Origin: Candidatus Hydrogenedens sp.
GTDB lineage: Bacteria; Hydrogenedentota; Hydrogenedentia; Hydrogenedentales; CAITNO01
DNA: 48,301 bases
Assembly: GCA_012522755.1 (NCBI GenBank)
Contig: JAAYJV010000145.1
Location: 1 to 48,301 of the forward strand
Direction: 5' to 3'
Under the pieces are notes generated by a model. The model was given only the letters and a program-made list of their open reading frames with translations, was not told the DNA's origin and did not search any database. Position numbers and translations under genes: made by a program. Numbering within the stretch: position 1 is the first letter of the stretch; every line of letters begins with the position of its first letter. Positions 15,418 through 23,204 of this stretch are shown piece by piece.

Positions 15418-17697
15418 TTATTTGTAAATGGATACCTCGTCACCAATACGGAGGATGTGGTCTTTTTTCCAGTTATTCCATTTGTAGAGATCGTTGACAG
15501 CGACGCCATAGTGGCGGGCTATGCTCGTGGGGTTTTGCCCGGCTCTCACCTTGTGCACCACTTTTTCCGCTGCAGAGGCCTGTGAAACAGTCAGATCCTT
15601 TTGGCGATCCCGGCCGGCGGCCGCCACAGCCGTAGTTTTTATTTTCAGGCTCTGACCGACCCGCAATACGGATTTTGTCGTCAATTTGTTCCAGGACAGA
15701 AGATCGTTCAGAGAAACATTGTGTTTTTTGGCAATGCTCCCCGCCGTTTCCCCTTTGGCGACTTTATGGATTATTTCCTTCTGTTCCGGCGCCTTGGTCT
15801 GCCTTTTAGCCGTGGTATTTCCGGAGCTGCTGCTTCGTGATCCGGAAACAATCAGTTTGTCACCAGTGCGAATGATGGAGCTGCTGTTGAGTTTGTTCCA
15901 GGCCAGAAAATCACTCAAGGGTATATCATAGAGCTCGGCAATAATGGCGGGATATTCCCCCGGCTTCACCAGATGAAAATCATCATCTTTGGAGGAAGAG
16001 GCGGCTGCGGCAACCTGAACCGGAGCTTCACCCACTTTCAACACCTGGCCGATGTGAACCATTTTATTGGATGGAATCTTGTTCCACTTCTGCAGTTGGT
16101 TCATGGAGACCTTATGGCTTTGAGCGATTTTACTCAGAGTATCCCCTTTTTTCACTGTATAAGTGATATCAGCTCCTTTTTGCGCTGCAGTGGGCGTATT
16201 CTTTTGCGCAGCAGCTGTGGCTGTATGGCCTCCGCTATTTGAAGCCTGTTGTGAGGACCCTGTTCCGGGAAGTTGAAGCACCTGGTTGGCTTTGAGCGAA
16301 CGGGCTGATTTTATATTGTTGACTTTCATCAGAGCCGATTCACTGACGCCATGATGGCGCGCGATTTTAGAGATGCTGTCGCCCCGTTTCACTTTGTAAG
16401 TGGTTCCGCCGCTGTGAGCGAGTATGGGTGCCGAGGCGGCGGGAAGCGGTACGGGCTTCACCGTCGAGAGTGCGGCGAGCATCTTGTTGCGCTGCTGTCC
16501 GGGTACGGAAAGCATATACTCTCCATGTACAGGGGTCATTTCACGGAGCAGATCGGGATTCCAAGCCGCCAGAGTACCTTTGGAAAGTCCGGCCGCTTCT
16601 TCCAGAGATGCCAGGGTATAGGATCCCTGCACGGGAATGCGCTCCATATCCAGAGCTGGCTCCACAGGGGCGGTAAATCCGTATTGCTCGGGTGCGTGGG
16701 TCACGATGATATAAGCGAGCAGTCGAGGATAGTATTTTTTTGATTCATCCTTCATTTTGTTGCTGGGTGAGGTATTGTTCAGAAGCGTCCATAAGTCACG
16801 TTCGCCTCCACAGGCTGTGAGAGTGCGATCCAGACCGCCCTCACCCATGTTGTAGGCGGTTACAGCCAGTGCCCAGTCCCCATTGAAAAAGTTGTGGAGA
16901 TTCTTCAGGTAGCAGATGGCCGTTTCTGTAGAACGATACCAGTCAAAGCGTTCATCCACATATTGGTCCATACGCATTTTGTAATGACGGGCTGTGCCCC
17001 GCATGAACTGCCACATGCCCCCGGCACCGGCCGGAGAAATGACCTTTGTCCGGAACATGCTTTCCACCATGGCCAGCCAGGCGAGTTCTTCAGGCAGGCC
17101 CGCTTCGCGGAACATATGGCGTAAATGAGGCATATAGATGGAACTGCGGTCCAAGCCACGCTGAAAGGTGCCGCTGTATTCATTTTGCAGTGTCTGAATT
17201 TCCACCAGTACCTGAGGAGGCAAGGGCGTGGGAATTACGATATCGCTGTATACCTCCGAGCTGGCCTGACCCAGGCAAGTGCCCGGATCATGATAGAGAT
17301 GGCTGTGACGCAGATGGGCTGTGAGGATCTTTTCGAAGAGGTCCCGGGAGGCATAATTCAAGGCCGGATCCAACTCCGCCTCCTGCAGGAGAGAAAACAT
17401 CTGCTGATAGTGGCGGATGGCCCCTTCCTGATCTCCCTGTTCGTGAGCGGCATTGGCTCGCTGCAGAGAGGCTTCAGCCTGGCGGAGCAGATCGGAGACC
17501 GCTGGCGGCAGACTGGAGTCCAACTCCGTGACATCCATTTCTTCAGGAGGAATCGGGTCAAACTGAGCGATGCGATCTGGACTGTGGGCACAACCGCCCA
17601 GAACCAGTCCCACAAGCAGCAAAGCCGCCGCCAAAGAACTGCGCCCTTCGCTGAAACCGCCGAAAATACGTCGAAAGCGTCTGTTTAAGATACTCAC
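15418..17697 (-). CDS. mltD: MltD-like membrane-bound lytic transglycosylase with LysM repeats
   Basis: A 759-residue lipoprotein. The signal peptide ends in a lipobox ('LVLGGC'). Residues about 185-330 form a family-23 transglycosylase domain: 'LPEELAWLAMVESMF' holds the catalytic Glu and 'SPAGAGGMWQFMRGTA' and 'VTAYNMGEGG' are family motifs. Five LysM peptidoglycan-binding repeats follow, each opening like 'YKVKRGDSISKIA' and closing near 'GQVLKV', separated by Ser/Gln/Thr-rich linkers, the last ending the protein. It cleaves glycan strands to 1,6-anhydro ends during wall remodelling. Five repeats is more than the usual two or three. The start is GTG with AGGAG twelve bases upstream. Confidence 0.93.
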   Translation of the reverse strand: MSILNRRFRRIFGGFSEGRSSLAAALLLVGLVLGGCAHSPDRIAQFDPIPPEEMDVTELDSSLPPAVSDLLRQAEASLQRANAAHEQGDQEGAIRHYQQMFSLLQEAELDPALNYASRDLFEKILTAHLRHSHLYHDPGTCLGQASSEVYSDIVIPTPLPPQVLVEIQTLQNEYSGTFQRGLDRSSIYMPHLRHMFREAGLPEELAWLAMVESMFRTKVISPAGAGGMWQFMRGTARHYKMRMDQYVDERFDWYRSTETAICYLKNLHNFFNGDWALAVTAYNMGEGGLDRTLTACGGERDLWTLLNNTSPSNKMKDESKKYYPRLLAYIIVTHAPEQYGFTAPVEPALDMERIPVQGSYTLASLEEAAGLSKGTLAAWNPDLLREMTPVHGEYMLSVPGQQRNKMLAALSTVKPVPLPAASAPILAHSGGTTYKVKRGDSISKIARHHGVSESALMKVNNIKSARSLKANQVLQLPGTGSSQQASNSGGHTATAAAQKNTPTAAQKGADITYTVKKGDTLSKIAQSHKVSMNQLQKWNKIPSNKMVHIGQVLKVGEAPVQVAAAASSSKDDDFHLVKPGEYPAIIAELYDIPLSDFLAWNKLNSSSIIRTGDKLIVSGSRSSSSGNTTAKRQTKAPEQKEIIHKVAKGETAGSIAKKHNVSLNDLLSWNKLTTKSVLRVGQSLKIKTTAVAAAGRDRQKDLTVSQASAAEKVVHKVRAGQNPTSIARHYGVAVNDLYKWNNWKKDHILRIGDEVSIYK

Positions 17698-17867
17698 AGA
17701 AGAACGTGCTCCTCTCGTTGCCTGCTGTCGGGAAAAACAGGTGAATTCATTTGTCTTCCCACAGCGTGACGTAATGATGGGCCACTTCCCCGGAAGCGGC
17801 TGGCTCCGGTCTTCTCCCGGAGCTTAAACAAACGTACAGACTCCATTAGCCATACATTGAGACTTGG

Positions 17868-17899
17868 TATAGTTTAAACTATATCTTGTGGTATGTCAA
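17868..17899 (-). promoter_or_regulatory. Promoter with overlapping palindromic operator
   Basis: On the minus strand TTGACA (17894-17899) is followed after 17 bases by TAAACT (17871-17876). The perfect 16-bp palindrome TATAGTTTAAACTATA (17868-17883) covers the -10 box. This is the arrangement of a repressed promoter, reading toward the lytic transglycosylase about 170 bases away. Confidence 0.5.
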
Positions 17900-17939
17900 G
17901 CCATATACTTCCACATAGGGTGGTTTTCTGAAAAGAAAG

Positions 17940-17971
17940 AAACAGCCGGAAAGCAAAATTTCCGGCTGTTT
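17940..17971 (-). terminator. Intrinsic terminator after glycogen phosphorylase
   Basis: A 13-bp perfect stem (AAACAGCCGGAAA paired with TTTCCGGCTGTTT) with a six-base loop lies 23 bases past the stop codon and is followed on the minus strand by CTTTCTTT. Confidence 0.8.
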
Positions 17972-17993
17972 CACAGGAAAAAACAATAGCTCA

Positions 17994-20552
17994 CTATGCC
18001 CAGGTGATCAACCCGGTCTCATGTTCATGAATCATATCAGGATGGCTGGGCAGAACGCGCACGGAGATACCCAGAGCACCTGTGCGATCGCAGCGGGCAT
18101 GGCCTTTGAAGAGATGCACATCTCCTTCCAGCGCTTTCACCCAGGACATGCGTTCACGCGCAGTGTCTTCGAGAGTTCCTTCGGGATTCAAGGCACCGTG
18201 ATAAATCTCCACTTTCACGTCCTTTTCCGAGAGGCTGCCCAATCGGATTTTAACCGTAACTTCCAATGTGTCGCCAAAGGAAAGATTACCGGCATTGCCG
18301 TTGGTCACTTCCAGAATCTTCACCTGTGCCCAGGAGTTGCGGACTTTTTCTTTCCAGGCGGCCAGTTCATAAACCGGCTTTCGATCATTCTGAAAGAGAC
18401 GATGTCTGCGTCTGCAGTTGGGAATATAGAAACGGTCACCATATTCGAGAACCATGCGATAGGTGTTGAACATGGGGGCTATGGTGCGGATGGCGTTTTT
18501 CATGCGGCCAATCCATTCGCGTGGCAGGTTATCCTTGTCGCGGTTATAGAACATGGGCACCACATCCTGCTCCAGAATTTCATAAAGAGCTTCGCTCTCC
18601 ACGGTATCCTGTTCTTCACGGCTGCCATAGAGCTCGCCTTTACCGATACTCCAGCCATTTTCGCCCAGTTCTTCGGCTTCACACCACCATCCGTCGGGAA
18701 TGCTGATATTCAGGCCGCCATTGGCGGCGGCTTTCATGCCGCTGGTTCCACTGGCTTCGTTGGGCCGCAGAGGCGTATTGAGCCAGCAGTCCACTCCCTG
18801 AAGCATGTAGCGCGCCACATTCATGTCATAGTCTTCTATGAAGACAATGTGCTGGCGCACTTCGGGGTCCCGTGCGAAATGCACGATCTGTCTGATGAGT
18901 TCCTTGGAATCCGAATCGCGGGGATGAGCTTTCCCGGCGATAATCAGTTGCACCGGCATCTCCGGATTGGTGAGAATCTTTTTGAGCCTCTCAGGATTTC
19001 TGAAGAGCAGGGTTGCCCGTTTATAGGTGGCAAAGCGGCGCGCGGAACCGATGGTGAGCACTTCGCCATTGAGCAGCTCGCTGGCCGTCCGGATTTCAGC
19101 TGCGGAAGCACCGCGATTGGCCATCTGCTTTTCAGCCCGATGGCGGGCAAAATCAACCAGATGCTGGCGACTGCGCATGTGGGTCTGGAAAAGTTCTGAA
19201 TCGGGAATGGAATCCACACGCTCCCAGACGGACTGATCATGAGGCATGGCGAGCCAGTCAGGGCCGAGATAGCGGTCGAAGAGCATGGCCAGATCCCGGG
19301 AAATCCAGGTGGGGATATGCACGCCATTGGTGATGGAAGTGATGGGCAGTTCTTCTTCGGGAACGCCTTTCCACACGGGTGCCCACATCTGACGCGCCAC
19401 TTCTCCGTGAAGGGCACTCACCCCATTGGAGGCCGCTGCCAGTTTGAGAGCCAGAACAGTCATGCAGAATTTTTCTTTCGTGTCCGTCGGATTCTGCCTG
19501 CCCAGTGCCAGAAGGCTGTCCATGGAGATGCCCACCGCTGCGCAATAGTCACGGAAATAGTTGTTGATCATGGCCGGTTCAAAGACATCGTTACCCGCCG
19601 GCACAGGGGTATGGGTCGTGAATACGCTGCCCACCTTCACCACTTCCATCGCTTCATTGAAGCTGATCTGATCGCGCTCGATGAGGTCTTTAATGCGTTC
19701 GAGCAACATGAAAGCCGCATGGCCTTCGTTGATATGATAGGTGGTGGGGTGGAGTCCCAATTCCTTGAGGGCGATCACACCGCCCATACCCAGAAGAATT
19801 TCCTGTTTGATGCGCGTGTCGGTGTCCCCTCCGTAAAGTTGCCCGCTGATGCTGCGATCGGCTGGTGTATTGTCTTCATGATCGGCATCGAGCAGATAAA
19901 GAGGCACGCGGCCTACCTGACATTTCCACAGGTATACTTTGACCATACGCCCGGGATAGGGCACTTCGATGACCTGATGTTTGCCTGTGGCATCACGGAC
20001 AGCCTGGATGGGCATGGAATAAAAATCATTTTTAGGATACAGTTCCTGCTGCCATCCATCGGCATTCAGATACTGTCTGAAATAGCCTTCCCGATAAAGC
20101 AGACCCAGTCCCACCATGGGGAGCCCCAGATCACTGGCGGCTTTGAGATGGTCACCGGCGAGAATGCCCAACCCTCCGGAGTAGATGGTTATGGATTCGT
20201 GAAATCCGAATTCAGCAGAGAGATAGGCCACCAGAAGATTTTCCGGCGCATCGCTGTGTCTGGAGCGCCATTCCCCTTCCGTCATGTAGGCATCCAGTTT
20301 CGCCGCCACACGGTCGAGGTGTGCCAGGAAACTGGCACTTTCCGACAGTTTCTCCAGACGGGCCTGGCTGATTTCACCCAGAAGCCGACTGGGATTGTGC
20401 TCCACACGAGACCAGAGATCCCGATCCATGCGGAAGAAGAGTTCTACGGCGTCCAGATTCCAGGCCCACCATAAATTGCCGGCAATATCAGCCAGACGCT
20501 GCAGTCTTTTCGGCAGCCTGGGAGCAACAATGTATTTAATGATTTTTGGCAT
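17994..20552 (-). CDS. glgP: Alpha-glucan (glycogen/maltodextrin) phosphorylase
   Basis: An 852-residue GT35 phosphorylase of the long bacterial/archaeal type. The N-terminus ('LADIAGNLWWAWNLDAVELF') is the DUF3417 region. 'YSGGLGILAGDHLKAASDLGLP' and 'INEGHAAFMLLE' are catalytic-domain motifs. 'EASGTSGMKAAANGGLN' contains the lysine that binds pyridoxal phosphate. It releases glucose 1-phosphate from storage glucan. I chose the ATG at 20552 because AGGAT lies eight bases upstream and 'MPKIIKYIVAPRLP' matches the family beginning; an upstream frame extension of 29 codons looks unconserved. It is closed by its own terminator. Confidence 0.96.
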   Translation of the reverse strand: MPKIIKYIVAPRLPKRLQRLADIAGNLWWAWNLDAVELFFRMDRDLWSRVEHNPSRLLGEISQARLEKLSESASFLAHLDRVAAKLDAYMTEGEWRSRHSDAPENLLVAYLSAEFGFHESITIYSGGLGILAGDHLKAASDLGLPMVGLGLLYREGYFRQYLNADGWQQELYPKNDFYSMPIQAVRDATGKHQVIEVPYPGRMVKVYLWKCQVGRVPLYLLDADHEDNTPADRSISGQLYGGDTDTRIKQEILLGMGGVIALKELGLHPTTYHINEGHAAFMLLERIKDLIERDQISFNEAMEVVKVGSVFTTHTPVPAGNDVFEPAMINNYFRDYCAAVGISMDSLLALGRQNPTDTKEKFCMTVLALKLAAASNGVSALHGEVARQMWAPVWKGVPEEELPITSITNGVHIPTWISRDLAMLFDRYLGPDWLAMPHDQSVWERVDSIPDSELFQTHMRSRQHLVDFARHRAEKQMANRGASAAEIRTASELLNGEVLTIGSARRFATYKRATLLFRNPERLKKILTNPEMPVQLIIAGKAHPRDSDSKELIRQIVHFARDPEVRQHIVFIEDYDMNVARYMLQGVDCWLNTPLRPNEASGTSGMKAAANGGLNISIPDGWWCEAEELGENGWSIGKGELYGSREEQDTVESEALYEILEQDVVPMFYNRDKDNLPREWIGRMKNAIRTIAPMFNTYRMVLEYGDRFYIPNCRRRHRLFQNDRKPVYELAAWKEKVRNSWAQVKILEVTNGNAGNLSFGDTLEVTVKIRLGSLSEKDVKVEIYHGALNPEGTLEDTARERMSWVKALEGDVHLFKGHARCDRTGALGISVRVLPSHPDMIHEHETGLITWA

Positions 20553-20734
20553 GAGTGCTATCCTGTGGTCGTGGTTATGCCCCGTTATTTCCTGCTTGTA
20601 CAGTTGGGGCGTGGGAAAAGGGGATGCGCCCCTGTTCACAGATCAACATGAAGCAACCTGTGCTTTATTTCCTGCAACGGGGCGACATGAGAACCGGGTT
20701 CTCCCGGTGGCGGGTATTATACCACGACAGACAC

Positions 20735-20769
20735 AAAAAGCCGACCTCTTTAACGAAAGGGGTCGGCTT
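20735..20769 (-). terminator. Intrinsic terminator after the small-peptide cluster
   Basis: On the minus strand AAGCCGACC pairs with GGTCGGCTT; with continuing pairs the stem is about 14 bp around a four-base loop, and it runs into TTTTTG. It begins 21 bases after the last small gene, marking the end of that transcript. Confidence 0.82.
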
Positions 20770-20790
20770 GAAAGGATCTGTCAGGTTATT

Positions 20791-20910
20791 TCATCCGTAA
20801 TATTCGTTTTTCTTTTGAAAACGAAAATCATAAAAAGCGCGGTAAACGGTATACACAAAATCCTGAAATGCCGACGCTTTGCGGACCGTGAGTTTCTGAA
20901 TATGCTTCAT
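20791..20910 (-). CDS. Small MKHI-type peptide A (39 aa)
   Basis: A 39-residue gene preceded by GAGGAG nine bases before the ATG. It begins MKHIQKLTVRKASAF and continues with a basic, tyrosine- and phenylalanine-rich helix containing 'RAFYDFR'. It is a clear paralogue of peptide B: both share MKHI, TVR, A.AF and RA.YDFR at the same spacing, about 17 identities in the first 30 columns. It is the last gene before a strong terminator and follows B by 25 bases. There is no signal peptide; an amphipathic cationic helix that binds membrane or nucleic acid is possible. No known family recognised. Confidence 0.72.
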   Translation of the reverse strand: MKHIQKLTVRKASAFQDFVYTVYRAFYDFRFQKKNEYYG

Positions 20911-20935
20911 AAGTGTTTTCTCCTCGCTTCGTGGT

Positions 20936-21043
20936 TTATAAATATTTTGTATGGCGAAAATCGTACCAGGCGCGCCACAGTGAATTAAACAGGGTCAGAA
21001 AGGCATCGGCACGTCTGACAGTCATCTTACGAATATGTTTCAT
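20936..21043 (-). CDS. Small MKHI-type peptide B (35 aa)
   Basis: A 35-residue gene with GGAG eight bases before the ATG. It begins MKHIRKMTVRRADAF, then has a short hydrophobic-aromatic helix ('LFNSLWRAWYDFRH') and ends near 'TKYL'. Paralogous to peptide A, with substitutions that are mostly conservative (Gln/Arg, Leu/Met, Lys/Arg, Phe/Trp), which indicates selection on the protein. It lies between peptides C and A in one transcriptional direction. Function unknown. Confidence 0.72.
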   Translation of the reverse strand: MKHIRKMTVRRADAFLTLFNSLWRAWYDFRHTKYL

Positions 21044-21126
21044 TGTCATAACTCCATGGGAATGGATTTACAGTACCCGCTATTCATACCATATTTCGAT
21101 GTGAAAAACCAAATGACCGCCCTTTA

Positions 21127-21300
21127 TCAATCTGTATCCGCAGGCGGTGTTGTGGTGCCACTGCCACTCGGGTTCTGCGGATCTTTGTTCTGAAAGAGAG
21201 GCAAAAACACTTTCAGAAGGTCTATGATCAGAGTGATCACCACATCAGGTGCCATGGCCGCATGTTCCGGTTTACGGCTCACTGTATGCAAATGTCTCAT
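21127..21300 (-). CDS. Small MKHI-type peptide C (57 aa)
   Basis: A 57-residue gene with GGGAG six bases before the ATG. It begins MRHLHTVSRKPEHAA, the conservative variant of the MKHI start. A hydrophobic segment ('VVITLIIDLLKVFLPLF', about residues 20-36) follows, then a polar tail rich in Pro, Gly, Ser and Thr and ending in acidic residues. The layout is that of a single-span or membrane-surface peptide with a basic N-terminus. It is 35 bases downstream of peptide D. No homologue recognised. Confidence 0.65.
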   Translation of the reverse strand: MRHLHTVSRKPEHAAMAPDVVITLIIDLLKVFLPLFQNKDPQNPSGSGTTTPPADTD

Positions 21301-21335
21301 GGGATTCTCCCTGTTTCTTTTCCCTGTGATCAGGG

Positions 21336-21536
21336 TTACTCTTCATACGAAGGGGTGTCATCCACAGGAGCTCCCGCCTTCAATCCGATTAAAGGCTGTA
21401 CCAGAGGTACGAACACCTGAGAAAAGAAGGAGAGTACAAAGCAGAACCTGGCCTGCAGATCACTGGTGATATTGGTACAAAGTCCGTCGCTTTGTGCCCG
21501 CTGGGGAAGGCGTCCCATAATCCTGATATGTTTCAT
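21336..21536 (-). CDS. Small MKHI-type peptide D (66 aa)
   Basis: A 66-residue gene with AGGAG seven bases before the ATG. It begins MKHIRIMGRLPQRAQ, then a hydrophobic stretch ('FCFVLSFFSQVFVPLVQPLIGL', split here for length at about residues 31-52) and an acidic tail ending 'DDTPSYEE'. Two cysteines (residues about 20 and 32) are present. It shares start motif and architecture (basic head, hydrophobic middle, polar or acidic tail) with C and E. No known family recognised. Confidence 0.62.
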   Translation of the reverse strand: MKHIRIMGRLPQRAQSDGLCTNITSDLQARFCFVLSFFSQVFVPLVQPLIGLKAGAPVDDTPSYEE

Positions 21537-21605
21537 AATTCATCTCCTGCTGCTGCAGTACTGTTGAAAGTCTACCTTGATATCATCGCATAGCACACGG
21601 GGGCT

Positions 21606-21656
21606 TTACAATTCTTCTCCATAAAAAGACAGAAATCGTCCTGGCCCTGTACCCAT
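21606..21656 (-). CDS. Possible 16-residue micropeptide
   Basis: An ATG with a near-perfect GGAGG six bases upstream opens a 16-codon frame, MGTGPGRFLSFYGEEL, between peptides E and D. It lacks the MKHI start. The strong ribosome site is the only support; it could be a translated leader that couples or attenuates peptide D, or chance. Confidence 0.3.
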   Translation of the reverse strand: MGTGPGRFLSFYGEEL

Positions 21657-21717
21657 ACAATTCCTCCAGAAGGTCAATAGTTCCAAAGAGGAGGCAAGTA
21701 CCGGAAGCTTATCACAC

Positions 21718-21879
21718 TTATTCTGACTCGTCAGATGAAGTGTCAGGTTTCAAGATCTCTTTGCCCTCAAACATGCCCGCAAGAATACCAAGTATCTGAC
21801 CGGCAAGCATGATGTAGCTTCCCAGAGACAGCGAATTGGCCTTTTGAACCGGGCTGCTCAGTCTGATGATATGTTTCAT
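21718..21879 (-). CDS. Small MKHI-type peptide E (53 aa)
   Basis: A 53-residue gene with GAAAGG six bases before the ATG, first of the cluster in transcription order. It begins MKHIIRLSSPVQKAN, has a hydrophobic segment of about 20 residues ('LGSYIMLAGQILGILAGMF') and a polar acidic tail ('KPDTSSDESE'). The prepilin gene ends 129 bases upstream, so read-through from it is possible. It shows the same three-part layout as C and D. Function unknown. Confidence 0.65.
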   Translation of the reverse strand: MKHIIRLSSPVQKANSLSLGSYIMLAGQILGILAGMFEGKEILKPDTSSDESE

Positions 21880-22008
21880 GAAAAACCTTTCGCTATTCCT
21901 TACGGACGAAAATGAGCCGGCGGAGGTACACTTGACTTTCCACAGGTATTCTACCGCTCAAGGAGCAAGAGGGTTACAACAGCCAGGAAAAAGGAAGGCT
22001 GTCACCGA

Positions 22009-22962
22009 TTATAAAATAAGATCCTGCACGGATTGCAAGGCCATCACACAACGACCCACACCACTGTTGACAGGTGCCGGGCCCATCTCTTCATAACGCT
22101 GGAAGGCCACATGACCGTCCATGTAAAGGATATTGGATCCGCCGGGGACATGGTTGAACAGATTGGGATCTATGCCGATCATATCACCCATGATCCAGAC
22201 GGTACTCTGCGCCATGGCACTGGCGGCCGGGTTGTTGATATCTGTAATGAGAAAACGCTCGATCCCTTCACGGAGGCGATAGATGACATTGCCCACTCCA
22301 TTGCCCACTCCATCCCCGACAGTCACATCCTGATCAGCCAGAGCATCATTCTGACTCAAGAGGAAGGGCAAAAAGGCCGCCAGCACACCATCAACCACCT
22401 GCTGAGGGGCCGGACCCGTCAGATTGAGTCCGGGAATGGGCACATTGGCCAGGTCAATACTGGGATCAGAGGAACCCGCTTTATCAATCACCCAGCCAAG
22501 ATAGAGGTAACTGGCGTCACCAAGATGGGCTCCCCGTTTGTTCTCCTGACAGGCAATGCCGATGTCTGTTGTACCGGTGATGGGGTTGATGACGGAATCA
22601 ACCGTCTCCATGGCATCGGAGGGACAAATCAGAATCTTGGCGTCGGTCAGATATTCAGGATAAAGAGGCGGGAGATAGACTCCGGCGGCTACAACACCGT
22701 TACCTCCGGAAAAAGGCATGCCTTCCTGTTCGCAATAACGTGTGGGCACGGTAGCCAGGCAGACTTTGGGGAATTTTTCGCCCGGCGATTCGCTGGAATA
22801 CATTTTATAGACAAGCCCCCATTGCTTGAGATTGTTTTGACAACTGGAACGGCGCGCAGCCTCACGGGCGCGGGCCAGAGCTGGCAGTAAAATAGCCGCG
22901 AGAATGCCGATGATGGCTATGACCACCAGCAATTCAATGAGGGTAAAACCTTTTCTATTCAT
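22009..22962 (-). CDS. DUF1559-type prepilin (pseudopilin) protein
   Basis: A 317-residue protein with a type IV/type II prepilin leader: short basic 'MNRKG' then Phe and '[23 protein letters not shown]', with Glu at position +5 after the Gly/Phe cleavage site. '[17 protein letters not shown]' follows, as in all four copies in the window. The C-terminal domain includes '[19 protein letters not shown]', an H-X-DG type signature of planctomycete/lentisphaerid prepilins. It is processed by a prepilin peptidase and assembled at or beyond the inner membrane; the surface role is unknown. The middle third differs completely from the other copies. A large hairpin lies 41-78 bases upstream. Confidence 0.93.
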   Translation of the reverse strand: MNRKGFTLIELLVVIAIIGILAAILLPALARAREAARRSSCQNNLKQWGLVYKMYSSESPGEKFPKVCLATVPTRYCEQEGMPFSGGNGVVAAGVYLPPLYPEYLTDAKILICPSDAMETVDSVINPITGTTDIGIACQENKRGAHLGDASYLYLGWVIDKAGSSDPSIDLANVPIPGLNLTGPAPQQVVDGVLAAFLPFLLSQNDALADQDVTVGDGVGNGVGNVIYRLREGIERFLITDINNPAASAMAQSTVWIMGDMIGIDPNLFNHVPGGSNILYMDGHVAFQRYEEMGPAPVNSGVGRCVMALQSVQDLIL

Positions 22963-23002
22963 TACTTAATCACTCCGAAATAACAATTTAAATATAATGG
23001 CA

Positions 23003-23040
23003 ACACTGCGACCCAAAGGCCGATAAGCCTTTGGCAGTGT
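23003..23040 (-). promoter_or_regulatory. Strong hairpin upstream of the prepilin gene
   Basis: CCAAAGGC and GCCTTTGG pair around CGATAA, and the flanking ACACTGC and CAGTGT extend the stem past a three-base bulge. On the minus strand it sits just before TATATT and the ribosome site of the 22962 gene. It may be a 5' RNA structure or an operator. Confidence 0.45.
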
Positions 23041-23204
23041 AAAATATTCTAAAAGTATACTGGAAGAGCACTGAGTATATCTACTTGAGCTTTGATCCCT
23101 TCTGTACTGCTTCGGTTTCATGATGATAAGAAGACAGGTTCAGAATATGAAAAAAAGGACGCTGAACCGACCTGAAACTGTGATCAACCCCTGTAAAGCG
23201 AAAA

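Noticed and set aside
19239-20474. Long plus-strand open frames opposite glycogen phosphorylase
   Set aside because: The minus strand encodes an intact phosphorylase with its PLP-lysine motif; the opposite frames lack start signals and domains.
23139-23176. GGTTCAG/CTGAACC inverted repeat after tolB considered as a terminator
   Set aside because: The T-run lies inside the loop rather than after the stem, so it does not fit an intrinsic terminator.
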